DNA of 19,487 bases from UMGS1783 sp900555065 (GTDB lineage Bacteria > Bacillota > Clostridia > Oscillospirales > UMGS1783), in contig CALKPL010000011.1 of assembly GCA_937991645.1 (NCBI GenBank), forward strand, positions 1 to 19,487. Reading direction: 5' to 3'. A model generated the notes under the pieces. That model had not been told where the DNA came from. It worked only from the letters and a program-made list of their open reading frames with translations, and ran no database searches. Each line of letters opens with the position of its first letter. The first letter of the stretch is position 1. Below are positions 1 through 7,701 of the stretch, in pieces. The position numbers were made by a program, and so were the translations under genes.

Positions 1-42
1 CAGCAATACGAGCGCAATCGCTTTTTTCACTGTTTTTCTCAT
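1..42 (-). CDS. Exported protein, N-terminal fragment
   Basis: Only the first 14 codons lie in the window and the rest runs off the left edge. The peptide reads MRKTVKKAIALVLL: a basic N-terminus followed by the start of a hydrophobic stretch, as in a Sec signal peptide or lipoprotein leader. The ATG at 42-40 has an AGGAGG ribosome binding site just upstream (about 48-53) with normal spacing. A good promoter lies about 150 bp upstream. The mature product cannot be identified. The signal-peptide reading is an inference from 14 residues. Confidence 0.7.
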   Translation of the reverse strand, partial: MRKTVKKAIALVLL

Positions 43-63
43 GTCAACCTCCTAAGCTCTCGC

Positions 64-84
64 GGGCCGCGAATCCTGCGGCCC
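64..84 (-). other. Leader hairpin before the left-edge gene
   Basis: GGGCCGC (64-70) and GCGGCCC (78-84) form a 7-bp GC stem with a 7-nt loop in the predicted 5' leader, ending roughly 10 nt above the ribosome binding site. There is no T-run, so it is not a terminator. It could influence translation or be incidental. Confidence 0.35.
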
Positions 85-189
85 TGATTTGTTTACAGTC
101 TATGCCGAAAAGGGATACGCAAGAACAACGCCGCGCCGGTCGGAGGCGGCCCGGACAAAGCCGCAAGCGCGCCGGCGAAATGTTTTTTT

Positions 190-218
190 ATTATAGCACA
201 GGCCGCAGGCGCTTGCAA
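190..218 (-). promoter_or_regulatory. Sigma-A promoter for the left-edge exported protein
   Basis: On the minus strand there is a -35 TTGCAA (218-213), a 17-bp spacer and a perfect TATAAT -10 (195-190) preceded by TG (extended -10). Predicted initiation is near 183, giving a leader of about 140 nt before the ATG at 42. The leader contains a 7-bp GC hairpin at 64-84 that sits just above the ribosome binding site. Confidence 0.75.
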
Positions 219-233
219 GCGCAAAGTACGAAA

Positions 234-249
234 AAAACCATATGGTTTT
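234..249. promoter_or_regulatory. 16-bp AT-rich palindrome upstream of promoter
   Basis: AAAACCATATGGTTTT is a perfect dyad centred about 25 bp upstream of the -35 element at 213-218. The position would suit an activator or other DNA-binding protein. No regulator is known for it, and low-complexity AT dyads also arise by chance. Confidence 0.35.
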
Positions 250-310
250 AATTTGAATCGGCAATGCGTCCTACCAGACTGACACAGGCGTTTTTGCGCA
301 GCGGAAAACA

Positions 311-346
311 AATAAAAAACACCGGAAGCATCAGCTTCCGGTGTTT
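311..346 (-). terminator. Rho-independent terminator of rny
   Basis: Arms 317-328 and 335-346 form a 12-bp stem (core CACCGGAAG / CTTCCGGTG) with a 6-nt loop. Read on the minus strand, the stem runs into TTTTTTATT. It lies 27 bp past the rny stop codon and separates rny from the left-edge gene. Confidence 0.9.
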
Positions 347-372
347 GCCTGATCGCCGGTTTCCCGTGCGCC

Positions 373-1914
373 CTATTTTGCGTAATCGATCGCGCGGCTT
401 TCGCGCACCACATGTACCTTGATCTGTCCGGGATATTCGAGGTCCTTCTCGATTTTGCCGACGATTTCGCGCGCCACCACGGTAATCTGGTCGTCGCTGA
501 CCACTTCGGGCTTGACGAGGATACGGATCTCGCGGCCGGCCTGAATGGCGTACGACTTATCGACGCCGTTAAAGGAATTTGCAATCTCCTCCAGCTTCTG
601 CAGCCGTTTGATATACGCCTCCAGATTTTCACGCCGCGCGCCGGGCCGGGCCGCCGAAACGGCGTCCGCCGCCTGCACAAGGCAGGCCACGATGGTCTTG
701 GGCTCCACGTCGTTGTGATGGGCCTGGATTGCGTGAATAATCTCGTTGTTCTCCTTGTACTTGCGGGCCATGTCCACACCGATTTCAACGTGCGATCCTT
801 CCAGCTCATGGTCAAGCGCCTTGCCGATATCATGCAGCAGCCCGGCCCGCTTGGCAAGGTTCACATCCGCGCCCAGCTCGGCGGCCATCACGCCCGCAAT
901 AAAGGACACTTCGAGCGAATGGTTGAGCACGTTCTGCCCGTAACTCGTACGGTATCTCAGTCGGCCCAGCAGCTTGATCAGCTCCGGGTGCAGGTTGTGA
1001 ATGCCGGTTTCAAAGGCGGCGCGCTCGCCCTCTTTCTTGATCGTCTGGTCCACTTCGCGGCGGGTCTTTTCGACGACCTCTTCAATGCGCGCGGGATGGA
1101 TGCGCCCGTCGCTGATGAGCTTTTCAAGCGCAAGCCTCGCGACTTCCCTGCGCACCGGGTCGAAGCTCGAAAGGGTAATCGCCTCGGGCGTATCGTCAAT
1201 AATCAGGTCGACGCCCGTCAGCGTCTCCAGCGTACGGATATTGCGGCCCTCGCGGCCGATAATGCGGCCCTTCATCTCATCGTTCGGCAGGGTGACGACC
1301 GAAACGGTCGATTCAGCGACATGTTCGGCCGCGCAGCGCTGGATGGCGAGGGAGATGATCTCCTTTGCCTTGTTCTTCTCGTCCTCGCGGATGCGCTGTT
1401 CATTTTCTTTGATAATCAGCGCAGTCTCGTGCGTAATCTCCTGGCGCAGCGCGCTGAGCAGCTGCTCCTTGGCCTGTTCCGCAGTGTAGCCCGAAATTTT
1501 TTCGAGCATCGCGATCTGGCCCTTCTTGATTTCCTCCACCTCGGCCTGGATCGCCTCTGTCTTTTTCAGGCGTTTTTCCAGCGCCTCCTCCTTCGCTTCA
1601 AAACTGGCGGAGCGCTTGTCGAACTGTTCCTCCTTGGACTGCAGGCGGCGTTCCTGCCGCTGCAGATCGGCTCTGCGGTCTTTAATCTCCCGCTCGGCCT
1701 CGTTGCGAGTTTTCAGGATTTCCTCCTTGGCTTCAATCAGCGATTCTTTCTTCTTCGACTCCGCGGCCTTCATCGCATCGTTCAAGATGCGCTTCGCCTC
1801 GTGTTCGGCGGACCCTATTTTCGCTTCGGATATTTTCTTACGGTAAATGATACCCAGTAAACTTCCGGCAATAAGCCCGACGATTAAGCCGAGTGCTAGT
1901 TCCAGATAATCCAT
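373..1914 (-). CDS. rny: Ribonuclease Y
   Basis: A membrane-anchored endoribonuclease that starts bulk mRNA decay in Firmicutes. The 513 residues match the usual length of about 520. Visible in order are an N-terminal transmembrane helix (about 4-24), a long charged coiled coil rich in Glu, Lys and Arg (about 28-200), a KH RNA-binding domain with the GREG loop (220-223), and an HD metal-dependent domain with H332, the H361-D362 pair, H375 and H399/H400. The C-terminal part resembles the family throughout. The ATG at 1914 follows an AAGGGAGGTG ribosome binding site (about 1920-1929). The gene is flanked by its own terminator and by a 460-bp upstream region with a terminator-like hairpin, so it is probably monocistronic. 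Confidence 0.97.
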   Translation of the reverse strand: MDYLELALGLIVGLIAGSLLGIIYRKKISEAKIGSAEHEAKRILNDAMKAAESKKKESLIEAKEEILKTRNEAEREIKDRRADLQRQERRLQSKEEQFDKRSASFEAKEEALEKRLKKTEAIQAEVEEIKKGQIAMLEKISGYTAEQAKEQLLSALRQEITHETALIIKENEQRIREDEKNKAKEIISLAIQRCAAEHVAESTVSVVTLPNDEMKGRIIGREGRNIRTLETLTGVDLIIDDTPEAITLSSFDPVRREVARLALEKLISDGRIHPARIEEVVEKTRREVDQTIKKEGERAAFETGIHNLHPELIKLLGRLRYRTSYGQNVLNHSLEVSFIAGVMAAELGADVNLAKRAGLLHDIGKALDHELEGSHVEIGVDMARKYKENNEIIHAIQAHHNDVEPKTIVACLVQAADAVSAARPGARRENLEAYIKRLQKLEEIANSFNGVDKSYAIQAGREIRILVKPEVVSDDQITVVAREIVGKIEKDLEYPGQIKVHVVRESRAIDYAK

Positions 1915-1986
1915 AAAGCACCTCCCTTAATCTTTGTTCTTCAGTTTCCAAGACGCAATCTTTCAATCTTTACACCTCAAAAGCGC

Positions 1987-2024
1987 AAAAAAGCCGACGG
2001 ACCGCAGGGATGCGTCCGCAGGCT
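1987..2024 (-). terminator. Terminator-like hairpin upstream of rny
   Basis: Read on the minus strand, this is an interrupted stem of about 12 bp (AGCC 1992-1995 with GGCT 2021-2024; CGGAC 1998-2002 with GTCCG 2014-2018; GCA 2004-2006 with TGC 2011-2013; GGGA loop in the plus sense) followed by TTTTTT (1992-1987). It lies between rny and the divergent ABC operon, where no minus-strand gene ends. It would therefore act in the rny leader or at the end of a small RNA. Confidence 0.5.
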
Positions 2025-2311
2025 CTTCAACACAGTGTGAACTGCCGATATATTTCAAAATCTGATTGTCTTACACATATAGCTTCTTATTCCGATTCCG
2101 GCGTAAAAAACCGTATCGGCCCTATCTATGATCAAAACAACTAAAAAAGGAAAAATATATCTGAAGACCCTGGGCGACGGCCATACGCGCCGTCTCTTTG
2201 CGCAGTTGAGATCTATACAATAATTTTAAATGGAATTTCGGATTATGTCAAGCTAAAATTACGGTTTTTCAGATGGAATGTGATGAAAAGCTGAAAATTA
2301 CGTGGATTTTC

Positions 2312-2340
2312 TTGATTTTTCCAAACCAAAGTCTTACACT
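2312..2340 (+). promoter_or_regulatory. Promoter of the Gld-type ABC operon
   Basis: TTGATT (2312-2317), a 17-bp spacer and TACACT (2335-2340) match the sigma-A consensus at 4/6 in each box. Initiation would be near 2347, only about 30 nt before the first codon. Confidence 0.5.
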
Positions 2341-2357
2341 AGGGGCATGACATTTTT

Positions 2358-2367
2358 GGAGGAGGGG
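2358..2367 (+). promoter_or_regulatory. RBS that fixes the TTG start of the ABC ATPase
   Basis: GGAGGAGGGG ends 8 nt before TTG at 2376. No ATG or GTG lies in frame between this site and the conserved N-terminus, so the TTG start is the natural choice. Confidence 0.75.
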
Positions 2368-2375
2368 ACTGCGAA

Positions 2376-3458
2376 TTGATAGAGGTAAAAAATCTCTGCA
2401 AGAGCTACGACAGGGTCGCCGCTGTCCGGGACCTGAGCTTTTCAGTCGCGGACAGGGGCGTATACGGTTTTCTCGGTCCGAACGGCGCGGGTAAATCGAC
2501 GACCCTGAACATACTAACCGGCTGCCTGGCGGCCGACGCGGGCGAAGTAAAAATCGGCGGGTACGACATTTATGAAGATCACCTGCAGGCCAAACGGCTG
2601 ATCGGATACCTGCCCGAACAGCCGCCGCTGTACCCGGATATGAGCGTGCGCGAGTACCTGTGCTTCGCCGCGGAGCTCAAGGGGCTTTCCAGGGAGCGCG
2701 CGGATATGGAGACGATCCTCGCGCGCACCCAGCTTGCCGACGTGCAGAACCGGCCGTGCGGCAAGCTGTCCAAGGGCTACCAGCAGCGCGTAGGCCTCGC
2801 CCAGGCGGTGCTGGGGTATCCGGAACTCATCGTGCTGGACGAACCCACCATCGGCCTGGACCCGCGGCAGGTCATCGCAATCCGCGACTTTATCCGCGAG
2901 CTGGGCAGGGAGCATACCGTGCTGTTTTCCAGCCATATCCTGTCCGAGGTCAGCGCAGTCTGCGACCAGGTGCTCATTATCGACGGCGGCAGGCTTATCG
3001 CTGAGGACACGCCGGAGAATCTGTCGAAGAAAATGCACGGCGGCATCACCCTCGTCATGGAAATCGGCGGCCGGCGCGCGGCGGTGAAGAAGGCGTTGGC
3101 ACAGGTCGGCAAAGTCCGCGTCCACACCGTTGTCGAATCGGGCGAAAACGCGGTGACGGCCACCCTTGAGATTGAAGACGATGCGGCGCGCGACGATATC
3201 TTTTTCGTACTTGCCAAAGCGGGCTGCCCCATTCGCAACACGACTGAGCAGACCGCGAGCCTGGAGGAGATTTTCCTGCGTCTGACCGACAGTGCGGACC
3301 GGGCCGCTTCCGCTTCGGACGATCCCGGCGCGGACGAATCTGCACCCGCGACCGGCGCGGGTGAACACGGCGCGGACGAGCCCGAACCCACAACCGATGC
3401 GGACGAACCCGGCGGCCAGCCCGCTGTAACGGAAGAGGAAGGAGGGGCCCAATCGTGA
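2376..3458 (+). CDS. ABC transporter ATPase, Gld/ABC-2 type
   Basis: The cytoplasmic nucleotide-binding subunit of an ABC-2 transporter, like GldA of Bacteroidetes. Walker A GPNGAGKST is at 34-42, the Q-loop Gln at 82, the signature LSKGYQQR at 131-138, Walker B LIVLDEP at 151-157 with E156, and the switch His at 187. The start is TTG, fixed by a strong ribosome binding site. The protein is 360 residues. The last 50 or so are an acidic, Gly/Pro/Thr-rich tail with imperfect ADEP-type repeats that the ATPase core does not need. Its stop overlaps the permease start by 4 nt (GTGA), implying coupled translation. Substrate unknown. Confidence 0.93.
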   Translation: MIEVKNLCKSYDRVAAVRDLSFSVADRGVYGFLGPNGAGKSTTLNILTGCLAADAGEVKIGGYDIYEDHLQAKRLIGYLPEQPPLYPDMSVREYLCFAAELKGLSRERADMETILARTQLADVQNRPCGKLSKGYQQRVGLAQAVLGYPELIVLDEPTIGLDPRQVIAIRDFIRELGREHTVLFSSHILSEVSAVCDQVLIIDGGRLIAEDTPENLSKKMHGGITLVMEIGGRRAAVKKALAQVGKVRVHTVVESGENAVTATLEIEDDAARDDIFFVLAKAGCPIRNTTEQTASLEEIFLRLTDSADRAASASDDPGADESAPATGAGEHGADEPEPTTDADEPGGQPAVTEEEGGAQS

Positions 3459-4318
3459 AAGCAATATACAAACGCGAGGTCCGCGCTTATTTCAAAGGGC
3501 TGATCGGTCCGGTGTTTATCGCGCTGTTTCTGGCCGCGGCCGGGGTCTATACAGCCTACCTGAACCTGGTCAATCGCATTCCGAGCTTTGAACTGTCCCT
3601 GTACAATATGAGCATCGTGTTCCTCATCGCAATCCCCCTGCTCACCATGCGCTCCTTTGCGCAGGAACGGCGGCAGAACACCGATAAGCTGCTCTATTCC
3701 AGTCCGGTCCGCGTCAGCGGCATGGTGGCGGGCAAATACCTCGCCATGCTCACCGTGTTTGCGGCGGCGCTGGGGATCTGCTGTCTCTATCCGCTGATTT
3801 TGTCCCTCTACGGCGAGGTCCCCTTCCTGCTCACATACAGCTATATCTTTATCTTTTTCCTCATGGGCGCGGCCTTTATCGCCATCGGCATGTTTCTGTC
3901 CACCCTGACGAGCAACCAGTTCATTGCGGCGGCCATCAGCTTTTGCGCGCTGCTGTTCTTTTATATGCTGGAAGGCATTTCGTCTATCATTTCAAGCACC
4001 GCTTTCGCCTCGCTCATGGCCTTCTCCATTATGGCCCTGCTGCTGGCGCTGATTCTGTGGTACATGACGAAAAACCCCGTTGCGGCCGGGATCGCCTTCG
4101 CCGTACTGGAGGCGGGCCTGCTCGTCGCCTATTTCCTCAAACCCACCCTGTTCGAAGGCGCCATCCAGACCTTCCTGTCCGGCATTTCCCTGTTCAGCCG
4201 GTCCACCGTCGTTCTCAACGGGATATTTGACCTGGGCTCCGTCGTCTGTTACCTGAGCGTTATCGCCCTGTTTTTGTTTTTGAGCGTACAGTCAGTTGAG
4301 AAACGGAGGTGGAGCTGA
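3455..4318 (+). CDS. ABC-2 permease, GldF-like
   Basis: The integral-membrane partner of the ATPase just upstream. The 287-residue protein starts with GTG at 3455, overlapping the ATPase stop by 4 nt, with a GGAGGGG ribosome binding site inside the ATPase tail. It has a basic N-terminus and about six hydrophobic segments, beginning with one at about 15-35 and ending with one just before the basic C-terminus (EKRRWS). This is the usual topology of an ABC-2 permease. Its order (ATPase, permease, GldG-like, DUF4340) matches the Gld-type clusters found in many bacteria. What is exported cannot be told from the sequence. Confidence 0.9.
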   Translation: MKAIYKREVRAYFKGLIGPVFIALFLAAAGVYTAYLNLVNRIPSFELSLYNMSIVFLIAIPLLTMRSFAQERRQNTDKLLYSSPVRVSGMVAGKYLAMLTVFAAALGICCLYPLILSLYGEVPFLLTYSYIFIFFLMGAAFIAIGMFLSTLTSNQFIAAAISFCALLFFYMLEGISSIISSTAFASLMAFSIMALLLALILWYMTKNPVAAGIAFAVLEAGLLVAYFLKPTLFEGAIQTFLSGISLFSRSTVVLNGIFDLGSVVCYLSVIALFLFLSVQSVEKRRWS

Positions 4319-5760
4319 TGGCTGGTGAGCGCAGCGTCAAGGGAAAAATCACAAAAGCCTTTGGCTCAAAGGCCTTCAAGAGCGGCGGCTACAGCCTGCT
4401 TGCAAGCGTCATCGTCATTGTAATCGTGTTCGCGCTGAACCTGGCGGTCGGCGCGCTGCCCGCCAACTGGACAAAGTTCGATATGACGGACACGGGCATG
4501 TTCTCCCTGTCCGACCAGTCCAAAGAACTCGTAAAAAGCATAGACGAGCCCGTGACGATCTATGTGCTTCAGAGCGGCTCAAACGGCGAAACAGTGTACG
4601 AGCTGGCGCTGCAGTACCGTGCCCTGAACTCCAATATCACCGTCGAGGTACGCGATCCGGTGGCCAATCCCGGCTTTGTCCAGCAGTACACCGACGAGCA
4701 GCTCGGCTACGGCGTCATTGTCGAGAGCGCGCGGCGCACGGCGACAGTGAGCAGCTCCAGCCTGTACCGGACAGAGCTTTCCACAGACGGCTCGTACCAG
4801 TATTATTTCGAGGGCGAATCCCTTATTACCGGCGCGCTTGACAGGGTGACGACCGACGCGCTGCCCAAAATCTACCGGCTTGTCGGGCACGGGGAGACGG
4901 AGCTGTCCGCCGCCCTGACCGAGAGCATAGAAAACGATAATTTTGAGCTAGCCGATCTGTCCCTGCTGTCTATGGACAGCGTCCCGGAGGATGCGGACTG
5001 CGTGCTCATCCACCGCCCGTCCTCCGACCTTTCCGAGGACGACGCGGCTAAGCTCGCCTCCTACCTGGAGGGCGGCGGCGCGCTGATGCTGTTCACGGAA
5101 TACCCGGCGGGCGAGCTTACCAACCTGTGCGCACTCGCGGCGGACTATGGTCTCGCGCCCGTGGACGGGCTCGTAGTCGAACGCAACGCCAGCTACTATA
5201 TCTCCGGCTACCCGCTCTTCCTGCTGCCGGTGCTCGGCGAACATGAAATCACCTCGCCGCTGACCCACGAACAGTCCTATATCCTCGTCCCGGGCGCGCA
5301 GGGCCTGACCACCCTGGACGATGCGCGCGACACGCTGAACTTTACGTCGCTGATGCAGACGTCGAAAGACGCCATATCCAAACTCAAGGGCACAGAGCTG
5401 GACACCACGGAAAAGGAAGAGGGCGATATCGACGGTCCGTTTGACCTCGCCTACGCCGTCACGGAGGACAACGAGGACGGCCAGGCCCGGTTTATCTGGG
5501 TCGCAAGCGGATCCATCACCGAAGACAGTGCGGACAGCATTGTCTCCGGCGCGAACACGGGCTTTATTCTCAACAGCCTCGGCTGGCTGACCGGCAAGGA
5601 CAGCTCCGTGACCATTCGTTCCGCTGCGATTACAAACAACTACCTGACCCTGACCGCGGGCGCGGCAACGGCGTGGAGCATCGTGTTTACCGTCGCGCTG
5701 CCTCTCGCCGTACTCGCAGCCGGTATCGTCGTTTATGTTATACGGAGAAAACGAGTATGA
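4318..5760 (+). CDS. GldG-like ABC-associated extracytoplasmic protein
   Basis: An auxiliary subunit of the Gld-type transporter. The protein has an N-terminal transmembrane helix (about 25-47), a large extracytoplasmic region beginning with the typical FDMTDTGMFSLSDQS segment, and a C-terminal transmembrane helix followed by RRKRV. I chose the ATG at 4318, which shares its first base with the permease stop (TGATG) and lies 8 nt after GGAGG at 4305-4309. An in-frame GTG at 4309 would overlap that ribosome binding site. This gives 480 residues. The family often carries an intracellular-trafficking-like (DUF4350/GldG) fold, but its biochemical role is not established. Confidence 0.87.
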   Translation: MAGERSVKGKITKAFGSKAFKSGGYSLLASVIVIVIVFALNLAVGALPANWTKFDMTDTGMFSLSDQSKELVKSIDEPVTIYVLQSGSNGETVYELALQYRALNSNITVEVRDPVANPGFVQQYTDEQLGYGVIVESARRTATVSSSSLYRTELSTDGSYQYYFEGESLITGALDRVTTDALPKIYRLVGHGETELSAALTESIENDNFELADLSLLSMDSVPEDADCVLIHRPSSDLSEDDAAKLASYLEGGGALMLFTEYPAGELTNLCALAADYGLAPVDGLVVERNASYYISGYPLFLLPVLGEHEITSPLTHEQSYILVPGAQGLTTLDDARDTLNFTSLMQTSKDAISKLKGTELDTTEKEEGDIDGPFDLAYAVTEDNEDGQARFIWVASGSITEDSADSIVSGANTGFILNSLGWLTGKDSSVTIRSAAITNNYLTLTAGAATAWSIVFTVALPLAVLAAGIVVYVIRRKRV

Positions 5761-6308
5761 AAAAGAGCGTCAGATTACTCCTTCTGGTCGCCGCGCTCGC
5801 CGTAGCCGTCGGCTGCTTTCTGCTCGTCAGCCACCTGTTCGGGGACGAAGACGGGGAAGCGCAGAGCGAGGCCGAAACCATCTCCGTCTACCGGACCGAC
5901 AGCGCTGAAATCATCGGCATGCAGTTCGATGCGGACGGCGCGTCCCACGCTTTCACGTTTGCATCGGACGAGTGGCAGGACGCGACCGGCGCGGACCGGC
6001 CTCTGGAACAGAGCAGTATGGATGCGCTCGCAACCGTCTGCGCAAACTGGACGGCGAAACGGGTCGTCAACGACCACCCTGAATCCCTCGCCGAATACGG
6101 ACTGGACGAACCCGTTCTCCGGATCCAGCTGACGCTGCGGGACGGCTCGTCCGTCACCCTGCTCATCGGCGACTATTCCGAGGCCGGCGAGGGCGATTAT
6201 CTGTCCGTGTCAGGCTCGGATACGGTATATCTGGTCGCCGCCTCCGCAAGAAGCGCGATCACGAACAATCTCAGTACCTGTTATATGGAGGCTTCCGAAG
6301 CCGAATAA
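5757..6308 (+). CDS. DUF4340 domain protein
   Basis: The last gene of the ABC operon, predicted to be anchored to the outside of the membrane. The ATG at 5757 overlaps the previous stop (ATGA) and follows GGAG at 5744-5747, giving 183 residues. A longer in-frame ORF begins at 5673 but lies inside the GldG-like gene and has no ribosome binding site. Residues 1-27 form a basic, hydrophobic signal anchor. An acidic linker and a domain with the motif PESLAEYGLDEP follow, typical of DUF4340. DUF4340 proteins commonly sit beside GldG-like genes, which supports a joint but unknown role. A strong terminator follows 9 nt after the stop. Confidence 0.87.
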   Translation: MKKSVRLLLLVAALAVAVGCFLLVSHLFGDEDGEAQSEAETISVYRTDSAEIIGMQFDADGASHAFTFASDEWQDATGADRPLEQSSMDALATVCANWTAKRVVNDHPESLAEYGLDEPVLRIQLTLRDGSSVTLLIGDYSEAGEGDYLSVSGSDTVYLVAASARSAITNNLSTCYMEASEAE

Positions 6309-6316
6309 ACGCAGCG

Positions 6317-6360
6317 AAACGGCCCGCCCCGGGTTTTCGGGGCGGGCCGTTTTACGTTTT
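6317..6360 (+). terminator. Terminator of the ABC operon
   Basis: Arms 6317-6331 and 6338-6352 form a perfect 15-bp GC-rich stem with a 6-nt loop, followed by T-rich sequence on the plus strand. A second inverted repeat, GGCGACGG (6370-6377) with CCGTCGCC (6395-6402) and then TTTT, may back it up. Either could also slow minus-strand transcripts from the ZIP gene. Confidence 0.9.
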
Positions 6361-6404
6361 ATGCGCGGCGGCGACGGAATGTTTCCGGCCCACGCCGTCG
6401 CCTT

Positions 6405-7193
6405 TTACCCGAGCGCAACGTCCAGCAGCATCATCAATGCAAAACCCAGCGCGGCTCCGACCGTGCCTGCGTTGCTGTGCGCGCCTGCCTGCGCCTCCGG
6501 AATCAGCTCCTCCACCACCACATAAATCATGGCCCCGGCCGCAAAGGCAAGGACATAGGGCAGAACGGGCGTAACGATTGACGTGAGCAGTATGGTAACC
6601 GCCGCGCCGACCGGCTCCACAATCCCCGACAGCAGCCCGTAGCAAAACGCCTTTCTGCGGGACAGGCCCGCCCCCACAAGCGGCATGGAGATAATCGCAC
6701 CCTCCGGAAAGTTCTGGATCGCGATACCCACGGCCAGCGCAAAGGCTCCGGCCACCGTGATCACTTCGCCGCCCGCCAGCATGCCCGCCAGCGCAACGCC
6801 CACAGCCATCCCTTCCGGTATGTTGTGCAGCGTCACAGCCAGCACCAGCATGGCGGACCGGCCCGCGCCGCTGGGCCTTCCTTCCGGCCGTTCGGCGTTC
6901 AGATGCAGGTGCGGAACGAGCGAATCCAGCGCGAGCAAAAAACCCGCGCCTGCAAGAAACCCGGCCACCGCCGGCAGCCAGGCCGGGCCGCCTCCGGCTT
7001 CCGCCATCTCAATCGCGGGGATGAGCAGGGACCAGACCGCCGCCGCGATCATCACGCCCGCGGCAAAGCCCAGCAGCAATTTCTGCAGCCGCGGCCGCAG
7101 TCCACCCCGCATGAAAAACGCCGTGCCCGCGCCGAGCACCGTGCCTGCAAACGGGATAAAAATACCGGCAACTACTTTGAGCGTATCGTTCAT
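6405..7193 (-). CDS. ZIP family metal transporter, GufA/ZupT type
   Basis: An inner-membrane divalent metal transporter of the ZIP family, probably an importer of Zn, Mn or Fe. The 262 residues contain about eight hydrophobic segments. The metal-site motif HNIPEG spans 123-128, and the second motif, NFPEG, spans 161-165; both are diagnostic. The short loop around H95-H97 (PHLHLNAE) may also bind metal. The ATG at 7193 has GGGAG just upstream. The gene lies 115 bp downstream of a DtxR/MntR-family repressor on the same strand with no terminator between them, so co-transcription and metal repression are likely. Which metal is carried is an inference; the nearby Mn riboswitch and mntP favour manganese. 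Confidence 0.93.
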   Translation of the reverse strand: MNDTLKVVAGIFIPFAGTVLGAGTAFFMRGGLRPRLQKLLLGFAAGVMIAAAVWSLLIPAIEMAEAGGGPAWLPAVAGFLAGAGFLLALDSLVPHLHLNAERPEGRPSGAGRSAMLVLAVTLHNIPEGMAVGVALAGMLAGGEVITVAGAFALAVGIAIQNFPEGAIISMPLVGAGLSRRKAFCYGLLSGIVEPVGAAVTILLTSIVTPVLPYVLAFAAGAMIYVVVEELIPEAQAGAHSNAGTVGAALGFALMMLLDVALG

Positions 7194-7308
7194 ATGCGCA
7201 CTCCCTTTCTACGCCGCCGTAAAACGGCGCAGCCGCCCCCGTTTTCCATCCGGGGCCCTGCGCGCCGCTATTGGCCGCATCCGTACCGAACGCCGTGCCC
7301 GCCCGCCG

Positions 7309-7701
7309 CTACGCGCCGCCGTCCTTTTCTCCCGCGCCGAATCGGGCGGCGTGGCGGCGTATGGCGGCGAAGGAGGCCTCGCTCAGGTCGTGCTCCAGGC
7401 GGCACGCGTCTTCAGCCGCAGTCTGTGGGTCCACGCCGAGCGCGGTCAAAAATTCGGTCAGCAGCCTGTGCCGGGCATAGATGCGCACCGCTATCTCCAT
7501 TCCCGCTTTGGTCAGCGAAATATATCCGCCGCTGTCCATGACAATCAGCCCGTTTTCCCGCAGCCGCTTTGTGGCGCAGCTCACGCTCGGTTTGGTCACA
7601 CCCAGCTGCCGCGCCACGTCGACGGAGCGAATATAGCCGCAGCGCTCTTTGACGATCAGCATCGCCTCCAGATAGTCCTCCGCAGCCCTTTGTATTTTCA
7701 T
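7309..7701 (-). CDS. DtxR/MntR-family metal-dependent repressor
   Basis: A cytoplasmic transcription factor that binds DNA when loaded with Mn or Fe. The 130 residues give an N-terminal winged helix (about 1-62, recognition helix near TKPSVSCATKRL) and a dimerisation/metal domain (about 65-125), without the SH3 domain of full-length DtxR. Ligand positions align with B. subtilis MntR as D9, E12, H78, E103 and H104. Position 100 is Cys, as in the DtxR/IdeR primary site, where MntR has Glu. The ATG at 7701 has GAAGGGAG upstream. The frame stays open for another 350 bp upstream, but that part is GC-biased leader without family similarity. Two dyads upstream are likely self-operators. Confidence 0.92.
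   Translation of the reverse strand: MKIQRAAEDYLEAMLIVKERCGYIRSVDVARQLGVTKPSVSCATKRLRENGLIVMDSGGYISLTKAGMEIAVRIYARHRLLTEFLTALGVDPQTAAEDACRLEHDLSEASFAAIRRHAARFGAGEKDGGA

Larger units (their letters stand above)
1915..2375. other. Divergent intergenic region, rny and ABC operon
   Basis: These 461 bp have no credible ORF and are more AT-rich than their surroundings. They hold the rny ribosome binding site, the terminator-like hairpin at 1987-2024, a GACGGC/GCCGTC hairpin at about 2175-2193, and the promoter and ribosome binding site of the ABC operon at the right end. I could not find a convincing rny promoter. Confidence 0.6.

Noticed and set aside
412..1860. Long plus-strand ORF (482 codons)
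   Set aside because: It lies antisense to rny, which has all the expected domains on the minus strand, and has no ribosome binding site or family match.
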